NCBI RefSeq assembly: GCF_943193135.1 | Contig: NZ_CALPCZ010000007.1 | Coordinates: 1-64,000 of the forward strand | DNA length: 64,000 bases | Reading direction: 5' to 3' | Source: Odoribacter lunatus | GTDB lineage: Bacteria; Bacteroidota; Bacteroidia; Bacteroidales; Marinifilaceae | Part shown: positions 26,885-34,561 of the stretch, one piece after another | Numbering within the stretch: position 1 is the first letter of the stretch | Layout: every line of letters begins with the position of its first letter | Notes under the pieces: generated by a model | Seen by the model: only the letters and a program-made list of their open reading frames with translations | Databases searched by the model: none | Told to the model about the DNA's origin: nothing | Translations under genes and position numbers: made by a program

Positions 26885-27924
26885 TAATCAAAATACTTAG
26901 TTACCGCCGCTTTTTTGAAATCATTCATCTCATTAATCATCCGGACGGCCGAATCTATAATAGGATATGCACAAATAGCACCCGTTCCCTCTCCCAACCG
27001 CAAATCCAACTGAAGCAAGGCTTTCGCGCCCAAGTAATCCAACACCAATTTATGCCCCGACTCATCCCCCTGGTGCCCGAAAATGCAATACTCTTTTACT
27101 TCCGGATAAAGTTTCCACGCCGCCAACAAACAATTTGTCATGATAAATCCGTCGATAAGTATCACCATTTTCAACTCCGCAGCCCGCAACATCGCGCCGA
27201 CCGCCGCCACCATTTCGTATCCGCCGAAATAACGCAATACATCTTTTACAGACGCATCCCCTTTGTAATTTTCCATTGCCCGCTTCAATACATCATATTT
27301 GCGCCGTACCCCCTCATCATCCCAACCGCTTCCCGCTCCTACGCATCTGTCAAGAGAAATCCCCGTCAAATATGTCATCCAAAGCGAAGAGGAAGAAGTA
27401 TTCGTTACCCCCATTTCCCCGAAACTTATTACATTCGTCCCCTCGTTATGTGCCTCCTCCACCATTTCCTCACCAATCGCAATTGCCCGGTCAAATTCCT
27501 CCTCCGTCATCGCCGCCTCATACAGATAATTCCGCGTTCCCATCCTGATTTTCCGGTCAATCAATCCTTCCAGTCCAGCAAAATCAAAATTTACCCCGCA
27601 ATCCACCACTTTCAATTTGAAATGATGTTGCCGACAAAACATATTGACACCCGCTCCCCCTTTCAGAAAATTAGGGATAGCCTGCGCCGTCACTTCCGGA
27701 GCCGAAAAACTCACCCCCTCTTTCACAATCCCGTGGTCTGCCGCAAAAATAATATTCTGCGGACAACACAATTGCGGACTCAATGTCTGCTGAATACTTC
27801 CGATTTGTACAGCCAACTCCTCCAGGCGTCCCAAAGACCCTTTGGGTTTCGTCAAATTATTAATCTTATCCACCAAGGCCGGCACAATAGCTCCATCCGG
27901 CGACTGAATATGAAATGCACGCAT
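26884..27924 (-). CDS. cobT: nicotinate-nucleotide-dimethylbenzimidazole phosphoribosyltransferase
   Basis: This enzyme makes alpha-ribazole phosphate from nicotinate mononucleotide and a lower-ligand base. The 346-residue protein has the usual length and segments: [13 protein letters not shown] near residue 30, [12 protein letters not shown] near residue 67, FGEMGVTNT near residue 170, and [16 protein letters not shown] with LRLGEGTGA near residues 280-310, which contains the catalytic Glu. The lower-ligand base actually used cannot be told. It lies 20 bases after cobU. Confidence 0.95.
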   Translation of the reverse strand: MRAFHIQSPDGAIVPALVDKINNLTKPKGSLGRLEELAVQIGSIQQTLSPQLCCPQNIIFAADHGIVKEGVSFSAPEVTAQAIPNFLKGGAGVNMFCRQHHFKLKVVDCGVNFDFAGLEGLIDRKIRMGTRNYLYEAAMTEEEFDRAIAIGEEMVEEAHNEGTNVISFGEMGVTNTSSSSLWMTYLTGISLDRCVGAGSGWDDEGVRRKYDVLKRAMENYKGDASVKDVLRYFGGYEMVAAVGAMLRAAELKMVILIDGFIMTNCLLAAWKLYPEVKEYCIFGHQGDESGHKLVLDYLGAKALLQLDLRLGEGTGAICAYPIIDSAVRMINEMNDFKKAAVTKYFD

Positions 27925-27944
27925 GATTTATATATAAAACTTAA

Positions 27945-28463
27945 TTACTTTTCCTTAATCTTCACCGGGATTCCCGATACCATCCACACCACTTCGTCCG
28001 CCCTGTCCGCCACATACTGATTCATCCACCCCTGTAAATCCGTAAAACGCCGCTGGAGCGCATTTTCCGAAACCCCTCCCATACCTATTTCATTCGTGAC
28101 CAAAATAAAAACGGCCTCCTGTGCCGTAAAACGCTCAAACTCCTCTTTCAGCTCCGCCAAAGAAATATCTACCTGCCCGTCATGCTCAAAAAAGAAATTC
28201 GTACTCCACAATGTCAGGCAATCTACCACAACAACCCGTCCCCGGACATCATGACGGCTCAACCGCTTTTCCTCCTCTATATTTGTCCACTGCGCACCGC
28301 GGACTGCCTGATGCCTCCTCACCCGCTCCCGAAACTCCTCATCCCATACCCTCGCCGTAGCCATATACACGGGATTATCTGACAATTCCAACGCCAGACG
28401 CTGGGCATATCCGCTCTTTCCGGAACGCTGTCCTCCGGTAACTAAAATAATTCTCTTCTTCAT
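27945..28463 (-). CDS. cobU: adenosylcobinamide kinase/guanylyltransferase
   Basis: This bifunctional enzyme phosphorylates adenosylcobinamide and transfers GMP to it. The 172-residue protein has a P-loop GGQRSGKSGYAQ (residues 10-21), the VYMATARVWDEE segment, the RRHQAVRG region bearing the guanylated His, and VVVDCLTLW. It heads the minus-strand arm cobU-cobT-cobS-cobC. Confidence 0.94.
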   Translation of the reverse strand: MKKRIILVTGGQRSGKSGYAQRLALELSDNPVYMATARVWDEEFRERVRRHQAVRGAQWTNIEEEKRLSRHDVRGRVVVVDCLTLWSTNFFFEHDGQVDISLAELKEEFERFTAQEAVFILVTNEIGMGGVSENALQRRFTDLQGWMNQYVADRADEVVWMVSGIPVKIKEK

Positions 28464-28513
28464 CGCACAACGATTTCAATCCGTAAAGATACAACGCTTT
28501 TTCTAATCTTTGT

Positions 28514-28521
28514 TACCTTTG
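28514..28521 (+). promoter_or_regulatory. -7 box for the plus-strand cobalamin arm
   Basis: TACCTTTG matches TAnnTTTG, 27 bases before the phosphatase gene. The divergent gap is only 84 bases, too short to hold a full cobalamin riboswitch for either arm. Confidence 0.45.
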
Positions 28522-28547
28522 TTCCTGCGAATCAAAAAAACAAACGC

Positions 28548-29069
28548 ATGGCACATACCGAATTACTCCTTACCCGACACGGAGAAACCCTCGAAAACAA
28601 GCAGGATATTATGCAGGGACATATACCCGGCACTCTGTCTCCGGCAGGAATCCGGCAAGCCGAAGAACTCGGGAAGTTACTCGAGCCTCAAAGAATAGAT
28701 GCTATCGTATCCAGCGACCTCGCCCGCAGTTTGGATACCGCCCGCATTATCGGGAAGCTAAAACAACTGACTCCCCGCCCCACTCCCCTTTTGAGAGAAA
28801 TCGACTGGGGACCCCATACCGGCGGTAAACTTTCTTCCATTAACTGGAAACAGCTCCCGGAAGGTTGCGAAACCCTCGAAAACCTATTCCAACGCGCGCA
28901 AACGTTCATCCAATGGGTAAAGCAAGAATACTCCGGCCAGCGCATTCTCGCCATAGGCCACGGAGCCATTGACCGGGCAATCATCGCTTTCTGCGAAGGA
29001 AAAAGCGCCCCAGAAATGGCAGACATGCCCATCATGAAAAATACCTCTTTCGTTACTTTAAACCTGTAA
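28548..29069 (+). CDS. histidine phosphatase family protein
   Basis: This is a 173-residue phosphatase of the phosphoglycerate mutase-like superfamily. It carries the catalytic LTRHGET motif (residues 7-13), MQGHIPGTLSPAGIRQA, SSDLARSLDTA, the acid residue in LREIDWGPHTGGK and the second His in IGHGAIDR. Its place at the head of the cobQ-cobD-cbiB arm suggests a role in cobalamin synthesis, perhaps as a second CobC-like enzyme. The more typical CobC is encoded at 25587-26135, and the substrate here could be different. Confidence 0.85.
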   Translation: MAHTELLLTRHGETLENKQDIMQGHIPGTLSPAGIRQAEELGKLLEPQRIDAIVSSDLARSLDTARIIGKLKQLTPRPTPLLREIDWGPHTGGKLSSINWKQLPEGCETLENLFQRAQTFIQWVKQEYSGQRILAIGHGAIDRAIIAFCEGKSAPEMADMPIMKNTSFVTLNL

Positions 29070-29079
29070 AACCTACTCC

Positions 29080-30558
29080 ATGAAACTAAAACCTATCATG
29101 TTTGTCGGCACCTGTTCTGACGCCGGAAAAAGTATCCTCAGCACTGCCTTCTGCCGTATCTTCCGCCAGGACGGGTACACGCCCGCACCTTTCAAAGCCC
29201 AAAACATGTCCCTCAATTCCTACTGCACACCCGAAGGCGGGGAAATCGGACGGGCACAAGCCGTACAGGCGGAAGCCTGTGGGATAGCACCGCACACCGA
29301 CATGAATCCCGTCCTGCTTAAACCGAATTCCTATATAAATTCACAAGTGATAGTAAACGGACATCCCATCGGCAACATGAGTGCCCAAGAATATTTCGCG
29401 ACCCACAACACGTCCCTGTTTCCCAAAGCCATTGCCTCCTTTCAACGTCTAGCCGCCAACTACAATCCCATTGTCCTTGAAGGAGCCGGCAGTATCTCGG
29501 AATTAAACCTCAAAGACCGGGACATTACCAATATGCGCATGGCAGAAGAAGCAGACGCAGCCACCTATCTGGTAGCGGACATCGACCGCGGCGGCGTATT
29601 CGCCTCCGTCTACGGCTCTATCGAACTGCTTCCATTCCGCGAAAGAGACCTTATAAAAGGTATTATCATCAACAAATTCCGGGGAGACATCAACCTTTTC
29701 AAAGAAGGCAGGGAAATGTTGCAAAAACTGACGGGCATCCCCGTTGTCGGCGTCATTCCTTACTTTACCGATATTCAAATTGAACAAGAAGACTCCGTCG
29801 CACTGGACACCAAAGCCACCACAGCCGCACAAGGCAAAATAAACATTGCCATCCTCCTGCTCAAGCATTTATCCAATTTCACCGACTTCGATGTACTGGA
29901 AAAAGACAAACGCTTCCACCCTTATTACACCAACGACATCGACGAACTTAATAAAGCCGACATCATCATCCTGCCGGGAAGTAAAAACACCCTCGACGAC
30001 ATGCAAAAACTGCGCGAGACCGGCATCGCTGAAGCCATTATACAAGCCGCACACAACGGCAAAAAAATCATCGGCATCTGCGGAGGATACCAAATGCTCG
30101 GTACACGCATCGACGACCCGCAACACATCGAAGGCAATCTGGAAAACATCGCCGGACTCGGACTTCTTCCGCTAATAACAACACTCACATGCGAAAAAAC
30201 CACCGAACAACGGTATTTCAAATTCAATAACACGGAAGAGAACTGCCGGGGCTACGAAATCCACATGGGACAAACCACCCTTTTGCCGAATACACCGGAA
30301 CAGCCACTCAATACATTGGAAAATGGAGAAAAAGAAGGCTACCGGGCAAACGAGAACTTGTGGGGCACCTACATGCACGGCATCCTCGACAACACTGTCG
30401 TACGCGACGACCTCGCCGCCGGATTCAACACCCCCGACGTGCCGGCATTCGACTACATCGCATTCAAAGAACAGCAATACGACCTGTTGGCGGAACGCGT
30501 GCGGGAAGCCGTAGACCTCAGCTACATCTACGCTTCTATGTATCCCGAACTCTACTGA
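29080..30558 (+). CDS. cobQ: cobyric acid synthase (glutamine-hydrolysing)
   Basis: This enzyme amidates four side chains of adenosylcobyrinic acid a,c-diamide. The 492-residue protein has an N-terminal ATP-binding domain of the dethiobiotin synthetase type (GTCSDAGKS, residues 7-15; APFKAQNMSLNSY). Its C-terminal class I glutamine amidotransferase domain has the nucleophilic Cys in GICGGYQMLG (near residue 335) and the His in GTYMHGILDN near residue 430. Spacing of 11 bases to the flanking genes indicates one operon. Confidence 0.95.
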   Translation: MKLKPIMFVGTCSDAGKSILSTAFCRIFRQDGYTPAPFKAQNMSLNSYCTPEGGEIGRAQAVQAEACGIAPHTDMNPVLLKPNSYINSQVIVNGHPIGNMSAQEYFATHNTSLFPKAIASFQRLAANYNPIVLEGAGSISELNLKDRDITNMRMAEEADAATYLVADIDRGGVFASVYGSIELLPFRERDLIKGIIINKFRGDINLFKEGREMLQKLTGIPVVGVIPYFTDIQIEQEDSVALDTKATTAAQGKINIAILLLKHLSNFTDFDVLEKDKRFHPYYTNDIDELNKADIIILPGSKNTLDDMQKLRETGIAEAIIQAAHNGKKIIGICGGYQMLGTRIDDPQHIEGNLENIAGLGLLPLITTLTCEKTTEQRYFKFNNTEENCRGYEIHMGQTTLLPNTPEQPLNTLENGEKEGYRANENLWGTYMHGILDNTVVRDDLAAGFNTPDVPAFDYIAFKEQQYDLLAERVREAVDLSYIYASMYPELY

Positions 30559-30568
30559 CACACCTTAT

Positions 30569-31579
30569 ATGATACACGGACACGGAGACGACCTTTATAA
30601 AACGGGAAAAGAGATTACGGCAAATTTCTCGACGAACGTATGGTACGGAGCAGACAGCAATCTGCTCCAGTCCCTGCTAAACCGTCATGCCGATAAAATC
30701 TTCCACTATCCGGAACCGGACGCCGGCTCGCTCAAAAAAGCCCTTGCCCGCTACCACGGTCTCTCTCCCGAAAACATCATTATCGGGAACGGTGCCACCG
30801 AACTGTTCTACCTCGTCGCCCACGCCTTTGCCGGTGCAGATACCGCCATTCCCATCCCCTCCTTCCGGGAATACGAAGACGCCTGCCGGCTGCATCACCA
30901 CCACATCCGCTACATTTCCGGTAACGCCTTAGACATTCCGGCGGATACCCGCCTCATGTTCCTTTGTAACCCCAACAATCCCGATGGCAACATCCGGCAG
31001 GAACAACAAATCCGCTCCCTGCTAGAAGCACATCCCGATATGACCCTCGTCATCGACGAGTCATTCATACACTTCGCTCCCGATATTCAAACCGCCATCC
31101 CCCTGCAAAAAGAATACCCCCGCCTGCTTATCATCCGCTCCATGACGAAAGACTTCGCCATCCCCGGACTACGACTGGGTTACATGCTGGGGAATCCCGA
31201 AACCATCGACACACTTGTCCGGTACAAACAGCCGTGGACAATCAATGCCCTTGCCATAGAAATAGGTAAGGAATTGCTCAACATGGCAGACGAACTCCTA
31301 CCCGATGCACGAATGCTGCTCCGGCGACAACAAAATTTCGCCCGGCAAATCGCCCAAATACCCGGCTTCACGCCCCTGTCTTCATCAACCACCTTCTTTT
31401 TGGTTAAAACAATATTCGACGTTCCTCGCCTGAAACAGCACTTATTGGAAAATGACGGCATTCTCATCCGGGACGCCTCCAATTTCAAAAGCCTCGACCG
31501 GCACTATTTTCGGATAAACACGCTCACCGACGAGAAAAACGGACGCTTAATCAACGCTCTGAAAAACTATGTGGAATAA
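30569..31579 (+). CDS. cobD: threonine-phosphate decarboxylase-like PLP enzyme
   Basis: This is a class I/II aminotransferase-fold protein (336 residues). By neighbourhood it is assigned as the decarboxylase that makes (R)-1-aminopropan-2-ol phosphate from L-threonine phosphate for the cobalamin side arm. PLP-binding features are the GATELF segment, LCNPNNPDG, and the Schiff-base Lys in SMTKDFAIPGLRLGY (about K194). Histidinol-phosphate aminotransferase is the main alternative by sequence, but the position between cobQ and cbiB favours CobD. It overlaps cbiB by 11 bases. Confidence 0.85.
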   Translation: MIHGHGDDLYKTGKEITANFSTNVWYGADSNLLQSLLNRHADKIFHYPEPDAGSLKKALARYHGLSPENIIIGNGATELFYLVAHAFAGADTAIPIPSFREYEDACRLHHHHIRYISGNALDIPADTRLMFLCNPNNPDGNIRQEQQIRSLLEAHPDMTLVIDESFIHFAPDIQTAIPLQKEYPRLLIIRSMTKDFAIPGLRLGYMLGNPETIDTLVRYKQPWTINALAIEIGKELLNMADELLPDARMLLRRQQNFARQIAQIPGFTPLSSSTTFFLVKTIFDVPRLKQHLLENDGILIRDASNFKSLDRHYFRINTLTDEKNGRLINALKNYVE

Positions 31580-32519
31580 CCTCCTCCTCTTCATAGTGCC
31601 CCTTCTTGTCGGCTACGTCGCCGACCTTCTGTTCGGAGACCCCCGCCGCCTCCCACACCCCATCGTCGCCTTCGGCCACCTCATCGCTTTTGCCGAAAAA
31701 CAATGGAACAACGGCACACACCGCCGATTAAAAGGCCGCCTTATCGCCTTCCTCTATCCCACCATCGTCACCCTCACCTGCTGGGTCATCCTAAAAGGCG
31801 CGTTCATCCTCCATCCGGCATGCTACTACGTCGTCGCCTCCCTTTTTGTCTTTTACGGACTTGCTAACCACAGTCTCATTCAAGAAAGCCGGGAAGTCAT
31901 TCAAACCCTCGAACACCAAGATGTCGAAGCTGGCAGGAAACGCCTCTCCTGGATTGTAGGAAGAGACACCGCCGACCTGTCTCCCCATGAAATTTACACC
32001 GCCGTCCTCGAAACCATGTCGGAAAACCTCAGCGATGGAGTCGTCGCACCCCTCTTTTACTATGCCCTCGGAGGCATCCCCGCTATGATGGCATACAAAA
32101 TGGTCAATACCTTAGACTCCATGATCGGGTACAAAAGCGAACGCTACCGCCTGTTCGGCTGCTGCGCCGCCCGTCTCGACGACCTCCTCAACTTCATTCC
32201 CGCCCGTCTCACAGCCCTGCTCATGGCAATCGTCAGTTACCGCCGCGGGCTCCTGTCTTTCATCTGTAAAAACGGACGCAGGCACGCCAGCCCCAATTCA
32301 GGTTATCCCGAAGCAGCCCTTGCCGGCATCCTTCACTGCCGTTTCGGAGGCACCCACCTGTACCACGGCCAACCCGTAGAAAAACCTTATATCGGCACCG
32401 ACGACCGCCCGCTCTGCTTCCGAGACTTCCAACACGCAGCCCGCATCAATCAACGCGTCACTTTTTTAAGCGTCACACTCATTACCCTTCTCGGAATTAT
32501 TATTAATTTCGCAGCGTAA
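31569..32519 (+). CDS. cbiB: adenosylcobinamide-phosphate synthase CbiB
   Basis: This membrane enzyme attaches the aminopropanol (phosphate) arm to cobyric acid. The 316-residue protein starts with a membrane helix and the family motif GDPRRLPHPIVAFGHLI (about residues 23-39). It also has IVGRDTADLSPHEIYTAVLETMSENLSDGVVAP and PNSGYPEAALAG, all typical of CbiB. The coding sequence is very C-rich: one 60-base line (31621-31680) counts 43 G+C. It overlaps the cobD 3' end, so translation is coupled. Confidence 0.93.
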   Translation: MWNNLLLFIVPLLVGYVADLLFGDPRRLPHPIVAFGHLIAFAEKQWNNGTHRRLKGRLIAFLYPTIVTLTCWVILKGAFILHPACYYVVASLFVFYGLANHSLIQESREVIQTLEHQDVEAGRKRLSWIVGRDTADLSPHEIYTAVLETMSENLSDGVVAPLFYYALGGIPAMMAYKMVNTLDSMIGYKSERYRLFGCCAARLDDLLNFIPARLTALLMAIVSYRRGLLSFICKNGRRHASPNSGYPEAALAGILHCRFGGTHLYHGQPVEKPYIGTDDRPLCFRDFQHAARINQRVTFLSVTLITLLGIIINFAA

Positions 32520-32530
32520 AATAAATCCTT

Positions 32531-33799
32531 ATGAACATATACAAATTCGGCGGGGCATCCGTACGGGACGCCCAAAGCATTAAAAACATCCTCAACATTC
32601 TCAACAGCCAAAAGAACAATCTTATCATCGTCGTTTCCGCCATGGGAAAAATGACGGATGCCCTGGAGGCTCTTTGCAACAGCTACTTTTATAAAACGAG
32701 CGACCTGCAACAAGCCCTACAACACATAAAAGATTTTCATTTCCACATCATCGGAGAACTTTTCGGTGAGAATAACGACACCGTACTTACAAAAGTAAAC
32801 GCACTCTTCGATAACCTCCAGGCAATCCTCAACACAGAGCCCTCCCTGTGTTACGATTATGAATACGACCGCATCATCAGTTTCGGAGAACTTCTCTCTA
32901 CTACTATTATAGGCTGTTATCTGGAAAAGCAAGGCAGAAAGGCAAAATTCATCGACATCCGAAAATGCCTCAAAACAGACCAGAATTACCGCAACGCTAA
33001 CGTGGATTTGACACTGTCCGCTCAACTCTGCCAAAAGACATTCACATTCCAGGACACATTCATGTATATCACGCAGGGATTCATTGCCGGTACCTCCACC
33101 AACCAAACGACCACGCTCGGACGCGAAGGTTCCGACTACACGGCAGCCCTCCTCGCCAATCTTCTCGACGCTGAAAACGTGACCATCTGGAAAGACGTTC
33201 CGGGCATCATGAGCGCCGACCCGAAAATATACCAAGACACGAAAATCATATCCAGACTGTCTTACAAAGAAGCCATCGAGCTTTCGCACTGCGGAGCCAA
33301 AGTCATACACCCCAAAACGATAAAACCGATTCAGAATAAAAAGATACCTTTATATGTAAAATCTTTTTTGCATCCGGAAGCACCGGGGTCCGTCATCAGG
33401 GAATTTGACGAAAAACTGAAGCTGCCACCTATTTATATAGACAAAAATGACCAGCTTCTGCTCACGCTTACTCCGCGGGACTTCTCCTTTATCGCCGAAG
33501 AAAAACTAAGCGCCATATTCGCCACGCTCGCGAAATACCGGCTGAAACTGAATCTGATGCAGAACTCGGCTATCAGCTTCTCCTTTTGCATCGACCACAA
33601 CGAAGCCGTCTTCCAAAACTTCATCAACGAACTGAAAGCAGAGTATGAAATCCTTTATAATAAGGATGCACGTTTAATCACCATCCGGCACTACGACGAA
33701 GACATCGTCCGCCAGCTGACGCAAGACAAAAATATTCTCGTCGAGCAGCGCAGCCGTCTCACGGCCCGTTTCGTCGTATCGGAAAAAGAAGAAAAATAA
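32531..33799 (+). CDS. aspartate kinase
   Basis: This enzyme phosphorylates aspartate as the first step to Lys, Met, Thr and Ile. The 422-residue monofunctional protein has KFGGASV (residues 5-11), VVSAMGKMTDALE, FGELLSTTI, TTLGREGSDYTAALLA, VTIWKDVPGIMSADP and GAKVIHPKTI, all family signatures. The last 120 residues are the ACT-like regulatory part. It starts 11 bases after cbiB and appears to be the last gene of the cobalamin arm. That is notable because this pathway makes threonine, the precursor of the CobD substrate. Confidence 0.92.
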   Translation: MNIYKFGGASVRDAQSIKNILNILNSQKNNLIIVVSAMGKMTDALEALCNSYFYKTSDLQQALQHIKDFHFHIIGELFGENNDTVLTKVNALFDNLQAILNTEPSLCYDYEYDRIISFGELLSTTIIGCYLEKQGRKAKFIDIRKCLKTDQNYRNANVDLTLSAQLCQKTFTFQDTFMYITQGFIAGTSTNQTTTLGREGSDYTAALLANLLDAENVTIWKDVPGIMSADPKIYQDTKIISRLSYKEAIELSHCGAKVIHPKTIKPIQNKKIPLYVKSFLHPEAPGSVIREFDEKLKLPPIYIDKNDQLLLTLTPRDFSFIAEEKLSAIFATLAKYRLKLNLMQNSAISFSFCIDHNEAVFQNFINELKAEYEILYNKDARLITIRHYDEDIVRQLTQDKNILVEQRSRLTARFVVSEKEEK

Positions 33800-33805
33800 A
33801 TAAAA

Positions 33806-34001
33806 ACGTGCCATTTCTTGTCCGCACGTCATGCCCAACAGGAAATAACGTTCGGTTATTTTGCCGCACGTTATAAATTACTATATTTGACGTGCCATAA
33901 AATCGAGGCACGTTAAGAAACAGTTACAAATGACGTGCGGACAAAAAGCAACACGTCATAACCAGCTATAGATGACGTGCAGACAAAAAGCGGCACGTCA
34001 T
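33806..34001. repeat. ordered array of ten ACGT sites (five inverted repeats, 42-bp period)
   Basis: ACGT occurs at 33806, 33826, 33848, 33868, 33890, 33910, 33933, 33953, 33975 and 33995. Intervals alternate 20 and 22 bp (one is 23). The sites pair as five inverted repeats, each ACGT-N16-ACGT, with centres about 42 bp apart. The last two units are the most alike (ATGACGTGC, GACAAAAAGC, CACGTCAT). The first unit is the same sequence in inverted orientation. The array fills the gap between aspartate kinase and an AraC-type gene and ends 15 bases before its start codon. Confidence 0.85.
33860..33889 (+). promoter_or_regulatory. possible promoter inside the ACGT array
   Basis: TTTG (33860-33863) and TATATTTG (33882-33889) are 18 bp apart, one short of the usual Bacteroidota spacing. 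They point toward the AraC-type gene. The -7 box falls directly between the second and third inverted repeats, so factors bound to the array would contact or block it, and three repeats would lie in the transcribed leader. Confidence 0.5.
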
Positions 34002-34015
34002 AAACTATAAAGAAC

Positions 34016-34474
34016 ATGGAAAAACAACCCGTATTTAAACAATTCCCTCCGGAAGACATCTACGCCGGCATCGTATTCAAAGGTCCCGACCTCGTCATCC
34101 CCCACAAAACCGTTTACTGCGAGATACAATCCCGGCAAACCGGTATCGAACTGCTCGACAGATTCATCAAAGACCTGAACTCCCACGGCCACCATTATCC
34201 GCAATGGTACGCCCGCAGGCTCGGCCTGCACACCCAGTATTTCGGCCCCACCATCACAACCCTTACCGGCCTCCCCTGCTCTGCCTTCATAGACAAGTAC
34301 CTCTTGCTTTTCATCACCGACCTTCTCTCCCAGACCGATGATAACATCAGTGAAATAGCCCACCGTGCCGGATTTCCCCGCCCAAGCGAACTCAGCCAAT
34401 TCCTCCAACGAGTATGCAGGCAGACACCTTCGCAGCTCCGGCACAATTCCCGAAAGCGTCCCGCCCACCCATAA
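34016..34474 (+). CDS. stand-alone AraC-type DNA-binding domain protein
   Basis: This is a 152-residue protein whose residues about 55-145 form a complete AraC/XylS double helix-turn-helix. The first HTH is YPQWYARRLGLHTQYFGPTI with the linker helix FIDKYLLLFITDLL; the second is ISEIAHRAGFPRPSELSQFLQRV, followed by TPSQLRHN. The usual sensor domain is reduced to about 50 residues with no recognisable ligand fold, so it may bind DNA constitutively or with a partner. The 42-bp periodic ACGT array directly upstream is a plausible autoregulatory binding site. It lies 88 bases before ileS. Confidence 0.8.
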   Translation: MEKQPVFKQFPPEDIYAGIVFKGPDLVIPHKTVYCEIQSRQTGIELLDRFIKDLNSHGHHYPQWYARRLGLHTQYFGPTITTLTGLPCSAFIDKYLLLFITDLLSQTDDNISEIAHRAGFPRPSELSQFLQRVCRQTPSQLRHNSRKRPAHP

Positions 34475-34497
34475 TAAAATTATGACAACCTCCCGCG

Positions 34498-34531
34498 CTT
34501 GATAAAAATTCCGCCAAAAAACATATATTTG
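34498..34531 (+). promoter_or_regulatory. promoter for ileS
   Basis: CTTG (34498-34501) and TATATTTG (34524-34531) lie 22 bp apart. The -7 box is exact and the -33 box is one mismatch from TTTG with slightly long spacing. Transcription would start near 34537, about 25 bases before the chosen ileS start. Confidence 0.45.
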
Positions 34532-34561
34532 CACTCTATAAAAAATAAAAGCGAAAATCGT

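Noticed and set aside
27052-28020. 322-residue open frame antisense to cobT
   Set aside because: It is long because the opposite strand is G-rich, but its sequence is His/Arg/Pro-rich and motif-free, while cobT is unmistakable.
27925-28547. Cobalamin riboswitch in the cob divergent region
   Set aside because: The non-coding gap is only 84 bases and no B12-box-like conserved core was seen.
33806-34001. CRISPR-like array
   Set aside because: Units are not identical direct repeats with unique spacers, and no cas gene is present; the order lies in spaced ACGT inverted repeats.
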